Shown here: one piece after another, positions 32,870 through 42,590 of the stretch | How the letters are laid out: each line of letters begins with the position of its first letter | How positions within the stretch are numbered: position 1 is the first letter of the stretch | DNA from: Verrucomicrobiota bacterium | GTDB taxonomy: Bacteria > Verrucomicrobiota > Verrucomicrobiia > Limisphaerales > UBA9464 | NCBI GenBank assembly: GCA_025363585.1 | Contig: JANYDN010000332.1 | Location: 1-42,774 of the forward strand | Direction of reading: 5' to 3' | Length of the DNA: 42,774 bases | Notes under the pieces: generated by a model | The model's database searches: none | What the model was told of the DNA's origin: nothing | What the model saw: only the letters and a program-made list of their open reading frames with translations | Made by a program: the position numbers and the translations under genes

Positions 32870-34672
32870 TCAAGCGACCAGTTCCGCGGTCCGGTTCGCG
32901 GGGTCCGCGTCCACCCATTTTCCGTGCTCGCGGATCAAGTCCACCAACCGATCCACGGCTTCGCCCTCCGGGATATTGAACTTCACCGGGGTCTTGCCGA
33001 CGTAGAGGTTGATCTTGTTCGGCGCGCCGCCCACGTAGCCGAAATCCGCGTCCGCCATCTCGCCCGGTCCGTTCACGATGCAGCCCATGATCGCGATCTT
33101 CACGCCTTTCAGATGATCCGTCCGCGCCTTGATACGCGCCGTCACCGTCTGGAGATTGAACAACGTCCGGCCGCAGCTCGGGCACGCCACGTAGTCGGTC
33201 TTGAACGACCGGCAACCCGCCGCCTGGAGAATGTTATAGGCCAGCTTCAGCGACAGCCCGCCGCCCGATTCGCCGCGCACGAGCACCGCGTCGCCCACGC
33301 CGTCGGCGAGCAACGACCCGAGGTTCACCGCCGCGCGCAGCAACGCGACGCTCGGCGACAACGGCACCGGCTCGAACGACAGGCAGTCCTTCAGCAGGAT
33401 CGGGTTCGCCGAACCCAGTTCTTTCAATCGAACCGCAAGCAACCGGAACGCGGCGATCGTCGGCAACGCGACGCCGTCCTTCACCGTCACCCATTGCGTC
33501 GCGCACGGGATGGTGCCGGGCGCGATCGGTTGGGTCGGGTCGAGTTCCAGGATATTAAGATCCTCGTACACGCCTTCGGGCCGGACGTCCGACTTCGCGG
33601 GGATGCGCGGCGCGACTGCGTCGAACGTGCCGCGCGTGACGATCACGCGCACGGTCTGCTCGCCGCCGCCGCGGACGCCGTCGCCGAGGTCGGACTCCGC
33701 CGACTCGCGGCGCTTGTACACGAACGGATCCCACGGCAAGGGAAGTTCGCCGAGGCGGGCACGGGTGTTTGCCAGCAGCGGGATCTGCGCGAGCAACTCG
33801 TTGCAGACGGCGATTTCATTGGGACTGTCCTCGGTCAACGAGACGCGGATGGTGTCGCCGATGCCGTCGCAGAGCAGGGACCCGATCCCGATGGCGGACT
33901 TGATGCGGCCGTCCTCGCCCTCGCCGGCCTCGGTGACGCCGAGATGCAATTGGTAGTTCCAGTCCGGACCGAGTTCGGAAAGCCGCGCGGCGAGCAACCG
34001 ATAGCACTCGATCATCACCTTCGGGTTCGACGACTTCATCGAGAAGACGAAGTCATGGAAGTCGTGCTTGCGGCAGATGCGCGCGAACTCGAGCGCGCTC
34101 TCGACCATGCCGAGCGGCGAGTCGCCAAACCGGTTCATGATCCGGTCGGAGAGCGAGCCGTGGTTGGTGCCGATGCGCAGGGCGCGCTTGAGCCGCTTGA
34201 GCTCGAGGACGAGGGGGACGAACGACTCCTCGACGCGCTGCAGTTCGGCGTCGTACTCGGCGTCCGTGTACTCCTTGACGTTGAACTTTTTCTTGTCGGC
34301 GTAGTTGCCCGGGTTGACGCGGATCTTCTCGACCCACTTGACCGCCTCCATGGCGGCGTCGGGCTTGAAATGGATGTCCGCGACGATGGGAACGAAACAA
34401 CCGCGGCGATGAAGTTCCGCGACGACGTTCTCGAGATTGGCCGCGTCCTTCACGGTGGGCGCGGTGATGCGGACGATCTGGCAACCGACGGCAACGAGGT
34501 CAAGGGTCTGCTGGACGCACGCGGCGGTGTCCATGGTGTCGCAGGTGAGCATGGACTGCCGGACGACGGGATGTCCGCCGCCGATGACGACGCCACCGCG
34601 GGCGGGATCGCCGACGGCGACCTCGCGGGTGGGCCTGCGTGAATAGTTCCAGGGAGACGCGCAATACTTCAT
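32870..34672 (-). CDS. ispG: 4-hydroxy-3-methylbut-2-enyl diphosphate synthase, long type
   Basis: IspG makes HMBPP in the MEP isoprenoid pathway, using a 4Fe-4S cluster. The 600 residues match the long form with a central insertion known from plants, Chlamydiae, Bacteroidetes and Verrucomicrobiota. The N-terminal TIM barrel (RQSMLTCDTMDTAACVQQ, VADIHFKPDAAMEAV, KIRVNPGNYADKKKF, HLGVTEAGEGEDGRIKS) runs to about 300, the insertion to about 430, and the cluster domain has CPSCG (Cys497, 500), Cys531 in GCIVNGPGE and Glu538 as ligands. ATG 34672 (MKYCASP) is preferred; the open frame extends to 34846 but that part is Pro/Arg-rich and unlike the family. Confidence 0.95.
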   Translation of the reverse strand: MKYCASPWNYSRRPTREVAVGDPARGGVVIGGGHPVVRQSMLTCDTMDTAACVQQTLDLVAVGCQIVRITAPTVKDAANLENVVAELHRRGCFVPIVADIHFKPDAAMEAVKWVEKIRVNPGNYADKKKFNVKEYTDAEYDAELQRVEESFVPLVLELKRLKRALRIGTNHGSLSDRIMNRFGDSPLGMVESALEFARICRKHDFHDFVFSMKSSNPKVMIECYRLLAARLSELGPDWNYQLHLGVTEAGEGEDGRIKSAIGIGSLLCDGIGDTIRVSLTEDSPNEIAVCNELLAQIPLLANTRARLGELPLPWDPFVYKRRESAESDLGDGVRGGGEQTVRVIVTRGTFDAVAPRIPAKSDVRPEGVYEDLNILELDPTQPIAPGTIPCATQWVTVKDGVALPTIAAFRLLAVRLKELGSANPILLKDCLSFEPVPLSPSVALLRAAVNLGSLLADGVGDAVLVRGESGGGLSLKLAYNILQAAGCRSFKTDYVACPSCGRTLFNLQTVTARIKARTDHLKGVKIAIMGCIVNGPGEMADADFGYVGGAPNKINLYVGKTPVKFNIPEGEAVDRLVDLIREHGKWVDADPANRTAELVA

Positions 34673-35346
34673 GTGCCGCCCGGAATAGAGCGAGATGGGC
34701 CCCATTCCGTCAACTGGCGGGGTTTGGAAGGGTTTGGAGGGGAAGGGCAGTCCCCGACGGGAACGAGGCAATGGGGCAAGCCGCCGTGCGTCGGGGCGGC
34801 GACGGCGCGGGGCACCCGGCGGTTTTGGAAACGGGTGCCCGGTCATCCCGGGATGCGGTCCATCGAGAAGGCGCCGGTGGCCGATATGTCAAAAGGATAG
34901 ATCTGACCCCATTGCCCCATTCCGAAGCCACGCGGCATCATGCCGCGAGCGCGGCCGCCTTGGTCGTGGACCCCGTCCACGGCGCCCACGGCGTCCCCCG
35001 GCTCGACGTTTCCGTCGCCTACGGCCCCGGCGTGCCGTCCCAGTCGCGCCGCGTTTCTCCGCCGGCCCCGCCTCATTCACACTTTGTCCACGGCCATGTC
35101 TGGACACCGGCGGAAATCAGGCCATTTACTCCCCTCCGAACAAATCAAACGGTTGCCCACGGACGAAAAAATCAAAGCACCCCGCTTCAGTCTGCAGTGT
35201 TCACGATGCGGCTCATTGAGCGGGAGGTTAGGCGAATGTTCCGATCCGGGTTGCCCGGATAATTCTTTGGCCAATTCTTTCATCATGGTGTTTCCTTGCC
35301 TTGAAGGTCTGGCCGTTGGCACTCCTACTGTACACGGCACAAGAAA
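34673..35346. other. Intergenic region of 674 bases spanning a composition change
   Basis: No gene is supported. The left half is GC-rich and includes a 7-bp hairpin CGCGGCA-tca-TGCCGCG (34931-34947). A plus-strand frame from about 34900 to 35060 has high third-position GC and may be the decayed end of a gene, but matches nothing that I recognise. From about 35090 the sequence becomes less GC-rich. A minus-strand frame from 35286 down to 35077 has a good ribosome site (AAGGAAACACC-ATG) but no homology. TTGAAG (35301) and TACTGT (35326) with 19-base spacing are a weak candidate promoter for the sigma factor. Confidence 0.45.
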
Positions 35347-36081
35347 ATGTTTAAATACGGTTCTGCAGAAAGTCTGGAGCGCTTCTCGACAACGCAGTGG
35401 AGCGTGGTTTTGGAAGCGGCGCGGACCGATTCGGAACGGTCGCGCGCCGCCCTGCAAAAACTTTGCACCCGATACTGGCGTCCGGTATATTCATATGCGC
35501 GACGGAAAGGTTGCAGCGAGCACGAAGCTGAGGACGCCACTCAAGGCTTTTTTCAGTTTATTCTTTCCGAGGGAGTCATCGGTAAAGCGGATCGCACCAA
35601 GGGACGATTCCGCACATTCCTGCTCGGATCGCTGACGAACTATCTTCATAACGAACGCGATGGGCAACAGGCGCTAAAAAGAGGCGGAGGCTTCGAGTTT
35701 GTTTCGGTGCATGAATTAGCGTCCGAGGGGATATCTGTGCCCGAGGGGCATGGCGCATTCCCTGAGCAGCAATTCGACCACACTTGGGCGATGACATTGA
35801 TCGAGCGCGTATTCGCAGAGTTGCGCGGCGAATATGAGCAGCGTGTAAAGGGCGCGCTCTTCGCCGGTTTGAAGCCCTGCCTGACGGGCGAACCGGTGGC
35901 GGCTGATTACGAGCGGCTCGGGCATCAGGTCGGCATGGAACCGGGTGCGGTGAAAGTGGCATTGCACCGGGCTCGCCGCCGGTTCGGCGAACTGCTGCGT
36001 CGCGAGGTGGCGCATACCGTTGAAACGCCGGCGGATATCGAGGACGAAATCCGACACCTGTTGCGCGCGATTTCGACATGA
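35347..36081 (+). CDS. ECF-type RNA polymerase sigma factor
   Basis: The 244-residue ECF sigma factor has FSTTQWSVVLEA at 13-24, region 2 in RYWRPVYSYARRKGCSEHEAEDATQGFF, and region 4 helix-turn-helix in ERLGHQVGMEPGAVKVALHRARRRFGELLR. The STTQWS start and placement next to a Ser/Thr kinase fit the ECF groups linked to STPKs described in Planctomycetes and Verrucomicrobiota. No anti-sigma factor gene is present. The stop overlaps an ATG (ATGA, 36078-36081), and the kinase gene follows at once, so control by kinase signalling rather than an anti-sigma factor is plausible (inference). The target promoters are unknown. Confidence 0.9.
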   Translation: MFKYGSAESLERFSTTQWSVVLEAARTDSERSRAALQKLCTRYWRPVYSYARRKGCSEHEAEDATQGFFQFILSEGVIGKADRTKGRFRTFLLGSLTNYLHNERDGQQALKRGGGFEFVSVHELASEGISVPEGHGAFPEQQFDHTWAMTLIERVFAELRGEYEQRVKGALFAGLKPCLTGEPVAADYERLGHQVGMEPGAVKVALHRARRRFGELLRREVAHTVETPADIEDEIRHLLRAIST

Positions 36082-36122
36082 GCACAGCGATTTCCTGTAA
36101 TCGGTGTGGACCTCTGCTTTAG
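36078..36122 (+). other. 14-codon frame overlapping the sigma-factor stop, with a CxxCG motif
   Basis: ATG 36078 overlaps the sigma stop (ATGA) and reads MSTAISCNRCGPLL, then TAG at 36120. The peptide looks like the first half of the zinc-ribbon start typical of this kinase type, but it is in another frame from the kinase. It may be a coupling leader or the remnant of a frameshifted kinase start. Confidence 0.4.
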
Positions 36123-36132
36123 AATAGTATTG

Positions 36133-38874
36133 ATGCGAGAGATCGATTCATGCTGTCCGCGATGCGGCACAAAACAGCCGGGAACAACCATCGGCGGGTT
36201 GTGCCTGGGGTGCCTGCTTTCGTTTGGGCTGAAGGGAACGGAGGAAGGACTCTCGGCTGAGTCGAGCATTGATTCCGAAGGTCCAGGCGAGTTCATACCG
36301 AGTGACGAGTTCGAGCGATTCTGCATTCTGGGCAAAATAGGGGAAGGAGGCTGTGGAGTTGTGTATCGGGCAGAACAGCTTCAGCCCGTGCAACGCGAGG
36401 TAGCGCTGAAAGTGATCAAGCTCGGGATGGATACACCGAGCGTGGTGGCTCGTTTTGAAACGGAGCGGCAGGCGCTTGCGTTGATGGATCACCCCGGGAT
36501 TGCGGCTGTTTTTGATGCCGGGAGCACCCGGTCGGGCCGGCCGTTCTTCGTTATGGAATTGGTGCCCGGCGAACCGATCACACGCTATTGTGAGACGCGG
36601 AAGCTCGGGGTGGAAGAACGGCTGCGTTTGTTCGTGGAACTTTGCCGGGCAGTGCAGCACGCGCACCAAAAGGGCGTCATTCATCGGGATATAAAACCTT
36701 CCAATGTGCTGGTAGTCGAAACGGATGGCGTGCCGCACCCCAAAGTCATCGACTTCGGGATCGCCAAAGCAACGGCCCACCAACGACTCGCCGATCAAAC
36801 GATCTATACTGCCTTCGATCAATTCATCGGCACGCCCGCTTACATGAGCCCGGAACAGGCCGGGCTGACCGGCGATGATGTTGATACGCGCACAGACATT
36901 TACGCGCTCGGGGTGCTCCTTTATGAGTTGCTCACTGGCACGCCGCCGTTCGATCCGCAGCGCCTCCGCGCTGCCGCGGTCGATGAGGTCTGTCGGATCA
37001 TCCGCGATGAAGAACCGGCGCGGCCTTCCATCCGGGTGACTACAGTCGTCACAAACGAGCCTGGAACTGCCCAGGATTCTCAACTCATCTCCACCTGGGC
37101 CAGACGGCTGCGCGGCGATTTGGACTGGATCGTCATGAAGGCGCTGGAGAAGCAACGCGCGCGGCGCTACGACACCGCCAGCGACTTTGCTCGCGACATC
37201 ACCCGGCATCTCACGAACGAACCGGTTGCCGCTCGCCCGCCCAGCAGCGCCTACCGGTTTCAAAAGCTGGTTCGGCGCAACAAGCTCGCCTTCGCGGCGT
37301 CAGCAGCGGTGATCACGGCGCTTGCCATTGGAGCAATTGTCGCCACTTGCCAGTTTTACAAGGAGCAAGACGCACGGCGAATCGCCGTGGCCGCGGAACA
37401 CAAGGCCCGCGATGAAGCCAGGCGCGCGGAACAGGTAGCTCGTTTTCTCAAAGAGACGCTGGCTGGCGCCGGACCGTCTGTCGCTCTCGGGCGCGACACG
37501 ACCTTGCTTCGCGAAATCCTCGATCGGACAGCCGAGCGCGTCAGCCAAGAATTGAAGGACTACCCCGAGATCGAAGCGGAATTGCGCGCCACCGTCGGCA
37601 AAGCCTACCTGGATATCGGCGATCTGGGCAAGGCCGAAGCCATGCTTCGCGAGGCGCTCCGTCTGCGCGAGACGGTCTTCGGCCCAACCCGTGGCGCGGT
37701 TCTCGAATCGATTCTGGACCTGTGCTCGGTTCTAAATCGTCGCTCCGCCGCACGCGACCTGGTCGAGGGGGAATCGCTGGCGCGCCGCGCCGTGGCAATC
37801 GAAGAGGCGCGTTCCCCTTCAGAAAGCGCCGCCTTGGCAAACGCGCTGGAGCAACTGGGTTGGAACCTGCACTGTCAAGCGCGATGGGCCGATGCCGAAC
37901 CTGTTTATCGCCGGGTGCTGGAAATACGGCGCCTAAGTCGCGGAATTCCCGAAACTCACCTCGTCAACAGCTTGAACGCGCTTAGCGCTAATCTTAGTTT
38001 CAACCCTGCGAGGCTCGACGAATCTGAGTCCTTAATTCGCGAAGCGCTCGCCATCCAGACCAAATCCAATCGCGAGGCCCATCCGGCTACCGCGGATCTC
38101 CTTCACACGCTGTCGCTGGTTCTGGAGAAACGCAAAAAGCTTCCAGAAGCCGAAGAAGCCATTGAGGAATCCGTGCGCATGCGACGAAAGCTGTGGGGCG
38201 AGAACAACGTGATGCTCGCCGACCCATTGGCCCGGCTGGCACAAGTTTTGGTGGTCGAGAACAAGCTTGATGAAGCCGAAGCCACCTTGCGCGAATGCAT
38301 CACCATTTTAGAGAAGTCCTTTGGGACCGGGAATCTCCGGATGACCGGGTACCACATGGGCACCCTGACCGAACTTTTGCACCGCCGCAAGAAATGGCGC
38401 GAGGCCGAAGCGAGCGTAAAAGATTGGGTGGCCTTGTGCCGCGCTAACCATGAATTGAGCAACGCGTTGTTCCATTCGCTTCATTGGCAGGGGATCATCC
38501 TTATCGCCCAGCGCAAATGGGCCGGGGCTGAACCGGTTCTGCGCGAGGCGATATCACTTTGTGATCAAATCCAGCTCGTGCCGACGGCGGAGATAGAGGC
38601 CACAACCTGCGTCCACCTTCGCCGCTCCCTGGGTGAGACGCTGCTCCGGCGAGGCAGTTGCACCGAGGCCGAACTGCTCCTGCTTGCCTCTTACGCTGCC
38701 CTTAAGGACGCCACAGGTCGCTGGGACGCCGTTGAGACGAAACTCAGTATCGAACAACTGATAGAACTCTACGAAACCACTGCGCGTCCGACAGAAGCCG
38801 CTGGGTGGAAACGGAGGTTGGGTGAGTTCCAGAAAGTTGGGGCCGACAAGGCCAAGGCAGCGTCCCCCCACTAG
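36133..38874 (+). CDS. Transmembrane Ser/Thr protein kinase with zinc ribbon and TPR repeats
   Basis: Numbered from ATG 36133 (913 residues; a GTG at 36106 is an alternative), the N-terminus is a CxxC zinc ribbon (Cys8-Cys11, Cys24-Cys27). The Hanks-type kinase domain (about 62-325) is intact: GEGGCG (70-75), Lys93 in ALKVIK, HRDIKPSN (184-191), DFG (207-209) and GTPAYMSPEQ. A membrane helix lies at about 385-409. The C-terminal 500 residues are helical tetratricopeptide-like repeats (KAEAMLREALRLRE, DAEPVYRRVLEIRR, EAEEAIEESVRMRR, EAEATLRECITILEK). TPRs would lie outside the membrane if the kinase is cytoplasmic, serving to bind partners or sense signals. It forms an operon with the ECF sigma factor. 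Confidence 0.92.
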   Translation: MREIDSCCPRCGTKQPGTTIGGLCLGCLLSFGLKGTEEGLSAESSIDSEGPGEFIPSDEFERFCILGKIGEGGCGVVYRAEQLQPVQREVALKVIKLGMDTPSVVARFETERQALALMDHPGIAAVFDAGSTRSGRPFFVMELVPGEPITRYCETRKLGVEERLRLFVELCRAVQHAHQKGVIHRDIKPSNVLVVETDGVPHPKVIDFGIAKATAHQRLADQTIYTAFDQFIGTPAYMSPEQAGLTGDDVDTRTDIYALGVLLYELLTGTPPFDPQRLRAAAVDEVCRIIRDEEPARPSIRVTTVVTNEPGTAQDSQLISTWARRLRGDLDWIVMKALEKQRARRYDTASDFARDITRHLTNEPVAARPPSSAYRFQKLVRRNKLAFAASAAVITALAIGAIVATCQFYKEQDARRIAVAAEHKARDEARRAEQVARFLKETLAGAGPSVALGRDTTLLREILDRTAERVSQELKDYPEIEAELRATVGKAYLDIGDLGKAEAMLREALRLRETVFGPTRGAVLESILDLCSVLNRRSAARDLVEGESLARRAVAIEEARSPSESAALANALEQLGWNLHCQARWADAEPVYRRVLEIRRLSRGIPETHLVNSLNALSANLSFNPARLDESESLIREALAIQTKSNREAHPATADLLHTLSLVLEKRKKLPEAEEAIEESVRMRRKLWGENNVMLADPLARLAQVLVVENKLDEAEATLRECITILEKSFGTGNLRMTGYHMGTLTELLHRRKKWREAEASVKDWVALCRANHELSNALFHSLHWQGIILIAQRKWAGAEPVLREAISLCDQIQLVPTAEIEATTCVHLRRSLGETLLRRGSCTEAELLLLASYAALKDATGRWDAVETKLSIEQLIELYETTARPTEAAGWKRRLGEFQKVGADKAKAASPH

Positions 38875-39047
38875 CAATCGCTCAATGCGGACAGATAGAG
38901 CGGACCAGTTCGCCGTCATCCGCACTTCATTCGACGATAAACAATTAGCGACCGCCCACATTTTCTTTCAAACCGGCGCTGTCGCCACTCAACAATATTT
39001 CTCGCTTTTGGGTGTAACCGCCTCTGGCCATTCCTTTAACAAGGGGT

Positions 39048-42000
39048 GTGAATAAACAGAATCTTTTGACGAAGCAATTGCTCTGGCTCCTCCCGTTCGT
39101 TCTTTTATCAGGAAATCTGCTGGCTCAAGTCAATGAGGGGCAGGCTGTCAGGCAACTTCCGTACGATTTCCATCCCGGTGACTTGATCGACGTGCGCCTC
39201 CAGGTCACCCCGCCGGTCGGAACCACCATCTGGTCCGTTCGTGAAATGTATCCCAAGCGATGGGATTTCGTCTCTGCGACGAATGCCGCCTCGACCAATG
39301 CGTTCACTGGTGAGTTGTCCTTTGGGCCGTTCACGAATGACGTGGCCATGACGCTTGTTTACAGTGTCGCAAGCGTTCAGGAATTGACCAATTCGGGCGT
39401 TTTCAATGGCGAAGTTGTTTTCGACGGCGCAACCAATGTGATCACGGGCACAACCGTTCTGCCCTCGCGGAACGAATGGTTGTTTATCGGCCCGCAAGCT
39501 TTGGAACAGGGGACGGTCAGTGGGGTGGCCTACGGGGCTGGGAAATGGGTGGCAAGCTCATCCGGTTGGGTCACCACTCTCGAGAGCGACGGGCGGTTAA
39601 CCTACCCCCGCGTTCCGCGTTATTTTAAGGACGGTTGGTCAAGATTGGCTTACGTCGGCGGTCTCTTCTTACTCTTTGGAGCAGGAGACAATGGAGCCCA
39701 AATGATGATTTCCGAGGACGGATTTTCCTGGAAGGTCGCCCAGGACGAGGACGGGGATACTCACCCCGATCCGTTCGCGCAGAGTGGGGGCTACGTCCAG
39801 TCCGTGGCATATGGAAATGGCGTTTATGTGGCCGTCGGTGAACATGCCTACCCGGAAGAATCGCAATTTGCGGGGGCGATCTTCAGGTCCACGAACGGGT
39901 ACAACTGGAAGCGGGTTTTTCGCCTGGTCGAACCGAGCCGCCACATCAACGCGGTTGCCTTTGCTGACAACCGTTTCATGGCGGTGGGTGACCAAGGCAC
40001 GTTGCTCACTTCCACCGATGGTTCAAGCTGGGGCAAGATTCAACCCATCCATGTGAGTGGTGATTCTGGTGGCCCCGAAAGCGTGTGGATGAGCACATCC
40101 CTCCGCGGCATTGGTTACGGTCCGGCGGGCTGGATTATTCCAACGCTTTATACGCCAGGTGGTGCCTCTGTTCCTGGCACTTCTCTCCGCTCGGCTGATG
40201 GAGTCAACTGGGATGCGCTCACAGGAACCGGCTCTGGTGCCGCGATTTGTTGGGAATCCTTTTATGCGGATGGCAAATACTGGTTTAGTGGGGTTGGCGA
40301 TGCATATACCACTGAAGACGGCGCGTCGTGGACGAGATTGCCAGCGCCATTTTCGGCTCACCCCGTCGGACCCGTGGGTCATGCGCCGGATGGTGTAAGC
40401 CCGCAATACCTCGGGGCAGGTGACCCGTCGGCCAGCCTGGTTTCCTCACCGAACGGGGCCGATTGGGTATTTGCGTCGCCAGGGGTTAACGCGGTTTGGC
40501 CATGTTATTTAAGCGTTGCAACTTACCGCAACGAATGGGTAGTCAGCTCCCAGGGAGATTCCCAACCAGGTCAGGGGACGATGCCCAGCGATAGTCCTGG
40601 TAATATCTGGATTCCTGTTAATGCGGGGGCGCTCAATGTGCGAAGTGCCGGCGGCCAATGGAGGCGGGGGAATACCGACAAAGAATATGCAGATTTGCTG
40701 ACCACAACGAATGGCTTGCTGGCAGCGGGCGTCGATCGTGACGCGAAACTTTTTGCCAACTTCTTGGTTGGAAGCGATTATGTCTTGGGCACAGGGGTAG
40801 CTTTGCCCTATTTGCACCGCCTTGTGCCGGAATCAAGCTACAGCTACAAAGGTTTGAACGGTCGTAATTTTGGCTATCAATTTGCCAAAGCCTCGTTCGC
40901 CCAAACTCTGGATGGTTTCGACCTCTATGCGGAAACCTACTTCCCTGGGCAATCCTTCCCAAGCGTGATGAATTGGGGCCATTTTACATCCACCAACGGC
41001 ATTGATTGGGCACTCCGTGCGAACGGCTTGAATAACGTGACAAAGTTCCCTGGCATTCGCGGCCTTGCTTGGGGCGCTGGCCGTTTCGTAGCCGTAAGCG
41101 AAGGTTGGTTGCCGGAGACCGCTGGATCCACGACTGGGCCATTAATTTCAGCGAATCGCATTTATACCAGCATAAACGGCGAGGATTATGTTCCTGTGGA
41201 TCTTTCCGCTCTTGCGCCTGGGTTGAAGGGCGAGGGGCTATCCGGTGTCGCCTACGCGAACGGTCAATTCACCGCCATCGGCAATTCCGGAAGCATCTTG
41301 TCCTCGACCGATGGCCTTGTTTGGAAATCGGTTCGCACAAGTGACGGCCATCCGTGGAACCGGGTTCGCTATTTGGATGGCACCTGGGCTGCGGTCGGCA
41401 ATGCCGGTTGGGTGGCCTTCTCCACCGACGGCCAAAATTGGACCAGCAAAACATCCGGTACGGAATCTGACCTCACCGACATCGGGCATCAAAACGGAAG
41501 GTACATGACAGTGGGGAAAAACGCGATGGTGTTGCTTTCGCTTCCGGTGGTGCCGGTGATCACAACACAGCCGCAAAGCCGGACAAACCTAGCGGGAACC
41601 TTGGCGACCTTCACGATCGGCGCAACGGGTGATGAACCGATCACATACCAATGGCGCAAGGGCGGAACGAACATCGCCGACGGCGCCTACTTCAGTGGCA
41701 CGGCCACAACCACATTGTCCATAAACGGGGTCACGTCTGGAGATGCGGCCAAGTACGATGTCGTCGTTACCAATGCCGGGGGCTCGGTGAACAGTTTGGT
41801 GGCCACCCTGACGGTGATATCCCCCTCAGTTTTGGTCACGGGGATCACGGCGACCGCCACCAGCGAACTCGCAAGCCTTGGCCGAATCGCAGCCCACGCG
41901 GTTGACGGGGTTTATTATGACACGGCTTTTTGGGAGAGTGTGGGCGTGAATCAGGGATTTGGGACTGACCCATCACCCGCGATTACCTTCGATCTGCGCC

Positions 42001-42527
42001 AAGTTTGGTCCCTGGATAGTTACGTCATCTGGAATGGGCACGAACTCGCCCCGAGCATTAAACGAATGGTCGTTGAAACAGCTTTGGATGGAATTAAGTT
42101 CACAGCTCTGGGCGAAGTGACGCTTTCCAAAATCGCCCCCCAATCGGAGACCAACCTGCTCAATGGAGTTTTGGCTCGCTATGTCCGTTTTAACATTCTG
42201 GAAAATGGAGCGGGACAGGTATTTCCGGTGGTGGGGGATCCGACCGCGTGGAGTCTCGTGGCGATTGATGAGGTCGAATTCCACGGTAAGCTGGCCACGG
42301 TCGCGCCAACTCAAATTGTTTTGCAATCCCCGGCGTTCACTCCCGGCATGTTCCGCTTCGACATTTTCAGCGCCGCCGGCGTCACGTTCGATGTGGAACG
42401 CGCGCTTTCATTGACTGGACCCTGGATAAATGTCGGTTCGGTATTGATCGGTTCGGGCGGCTCCGGGGTGTTCGAGGATAACAGTCCGCCTACCGGGGCG
42501 GGCTATTATCGCGCGGTCCTTCGATGA
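39048..42527 (+). CDS. Large secreted protein: repeat propeller, Ig-like and discoidin domains (1159 aa)
   Basis: A signal peptide (hydrophobic 11-26, LLAQ cleavage) follows a GTG start with AAGGGG just before it. Residues 30-140 form a beta domain. About 145-830 contain repeats of the pattern VAYGNGVYVAVG...STDGxxW (for example AFADNRFMAVGDQGTLLTSTDGSSW, AYANGQFTAIGNSGSILSSTDGLVW), a BNR/YCF48-like propeller. An Ig-like domain (about 837-925, ITYQWRKGGTNI, AAKYDVVVTNAGG), a discoidin/F5-8C-like domain (about 928-1081, ITFDLRQVWSLDSYVIWNG) and a short C-terminal beta module follow. It is probably a surface or extracellular adhesin or glycan-binding protein. A 173-base gap without a gene separates it from the kinase. 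Confidence 0.85.
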   Translation: MNKQNLLTKQLLWLLPFVLLSGNLLAQVNEGQAVRQLPYDFHPGDLIDVRLQVTPPVGTTIWSVREMYPKRWDFVSATNAASTNAFTGELSFGPFTNDVAMTLVYSVASVQELTNSGVFNGEVVFDGATNVITGTTVLPSRNEWLFIGPQALEQGTVSGVAYGAGKWVASSSGWVTTLESDGRLTYPRVPRYFKDGWSRLAYVGGLFLLFGAGDNGAQMMISEDGFSWKVAQDEDGDTHPDPFAQSGGYVQSVAYGNGVYVAVGEHAYPEESQFAGAIFRSTNGYNWKRVFRLVEPSRHINAVAFADNRFMAVGDQGTLLTSTDGSSWGKIQPIHVSGDSGGPESVWMSTSLRGIGYGPAGWIIPTLYTPGGASVPGTSLRSADGVNWDALTGTGSGAAICWESFYADGKYWFSGVGDAYTTEDGASWTRLPAPFSAHPVGPVGHAPDGVSPQYLGAGDPSASLVSSPNGADWVFASPGVNAVWPCYLSVATYRNEWVVSSQGDSQPGQGTMPSDSPGNIWIPVNAGALNVRSAGGQWRRGNTDKEYADLLTTTNGLLAAGVDRDAKLFANFLVGSDYVLGTGVALPYLHRLVPESSYSYKGLNGRNFGYQFAKASFAQTLDGFDLYAETYFPGQSFPSVMNWGHFTSTNGIDWALRANGLNNVTKFPGIRGLAWGAGRFVAVSEGWLPETAGSTTGPLISANRIYTSINGEDYVPVDLSALAPGLKGEGLSGVAYANGQFTAIGNSGSILSSTDGLVWKSVRTSDGHPWNRVRYLDGTWAAVGNAGWVAFSTDGQNWTSKTSGTESDLTDIGHQNGRYMTVGKNAMVLLSLPVVPVITTQPQSRTNLAGTLATFTIGATGDEPITYQWRKGGTNIADGAYFSGTATTTLSINGVTSGDAAKYDVVVTNAGGSVNSLVATLTVISPSVLVTGITATATSELASLGRIAAHAVDGVYYDTAFWESVGVNQGFGTDPSPAITFDLRQVWSLDSYVIWNGHELAPSIKRMVVETALDGIKFTALGEVTLSKIAPQSETNLLNGVLARYVRFNILENGAGQVFPVVGDPTAWSLVAIDEVEFHGKLATVAPTQIVLQSPAFTPGMFRFDIFSAAGVTFDVERALSLTGPWINVGSVLIGSGGSGVFEDNSPPTGAGYYRAVLR

Positions 42528-42540
42528 GCGGACTGTCAGC

Positions 42541-42590
42541 GGTCGAATCAAACTGTACCACCCCGGGTCGAATCAAACTGTACCACCCCG
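42541..42590. repeat. Two perfect 25-bp tandem repeats, possible mobile-element end
   Basis: ggtcgaatcaaactgtacca-ccccg is present twice without a gap (42541-42565, 42566-42590). The inner octamer AATCAAAC recurs inverted as GTTTGATT at 42596-42603. It lies 14 bases after the stop of the 1159-residue gene, where GC content rises again. Tandem transposase-binding repeats of this kind occur at IS21-type ends, but no transposase is in the window. The remaining bases to 42774 hold no supported gene. Confidence 0.6.

Noticed and set aside
32924-34642. 572-codon open frame on the plus strand opposite ispG
   Set aside because: It mirrors the ispG codons and has no recognisable motif or ribosome site.
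35077-35286. 69-codon minus-strand frame with a good ribosome site before the sigma factor
   Set aside because: It has no homology or codon bias and crosses the composition boundary; it is kept only as a remark in the gap description.
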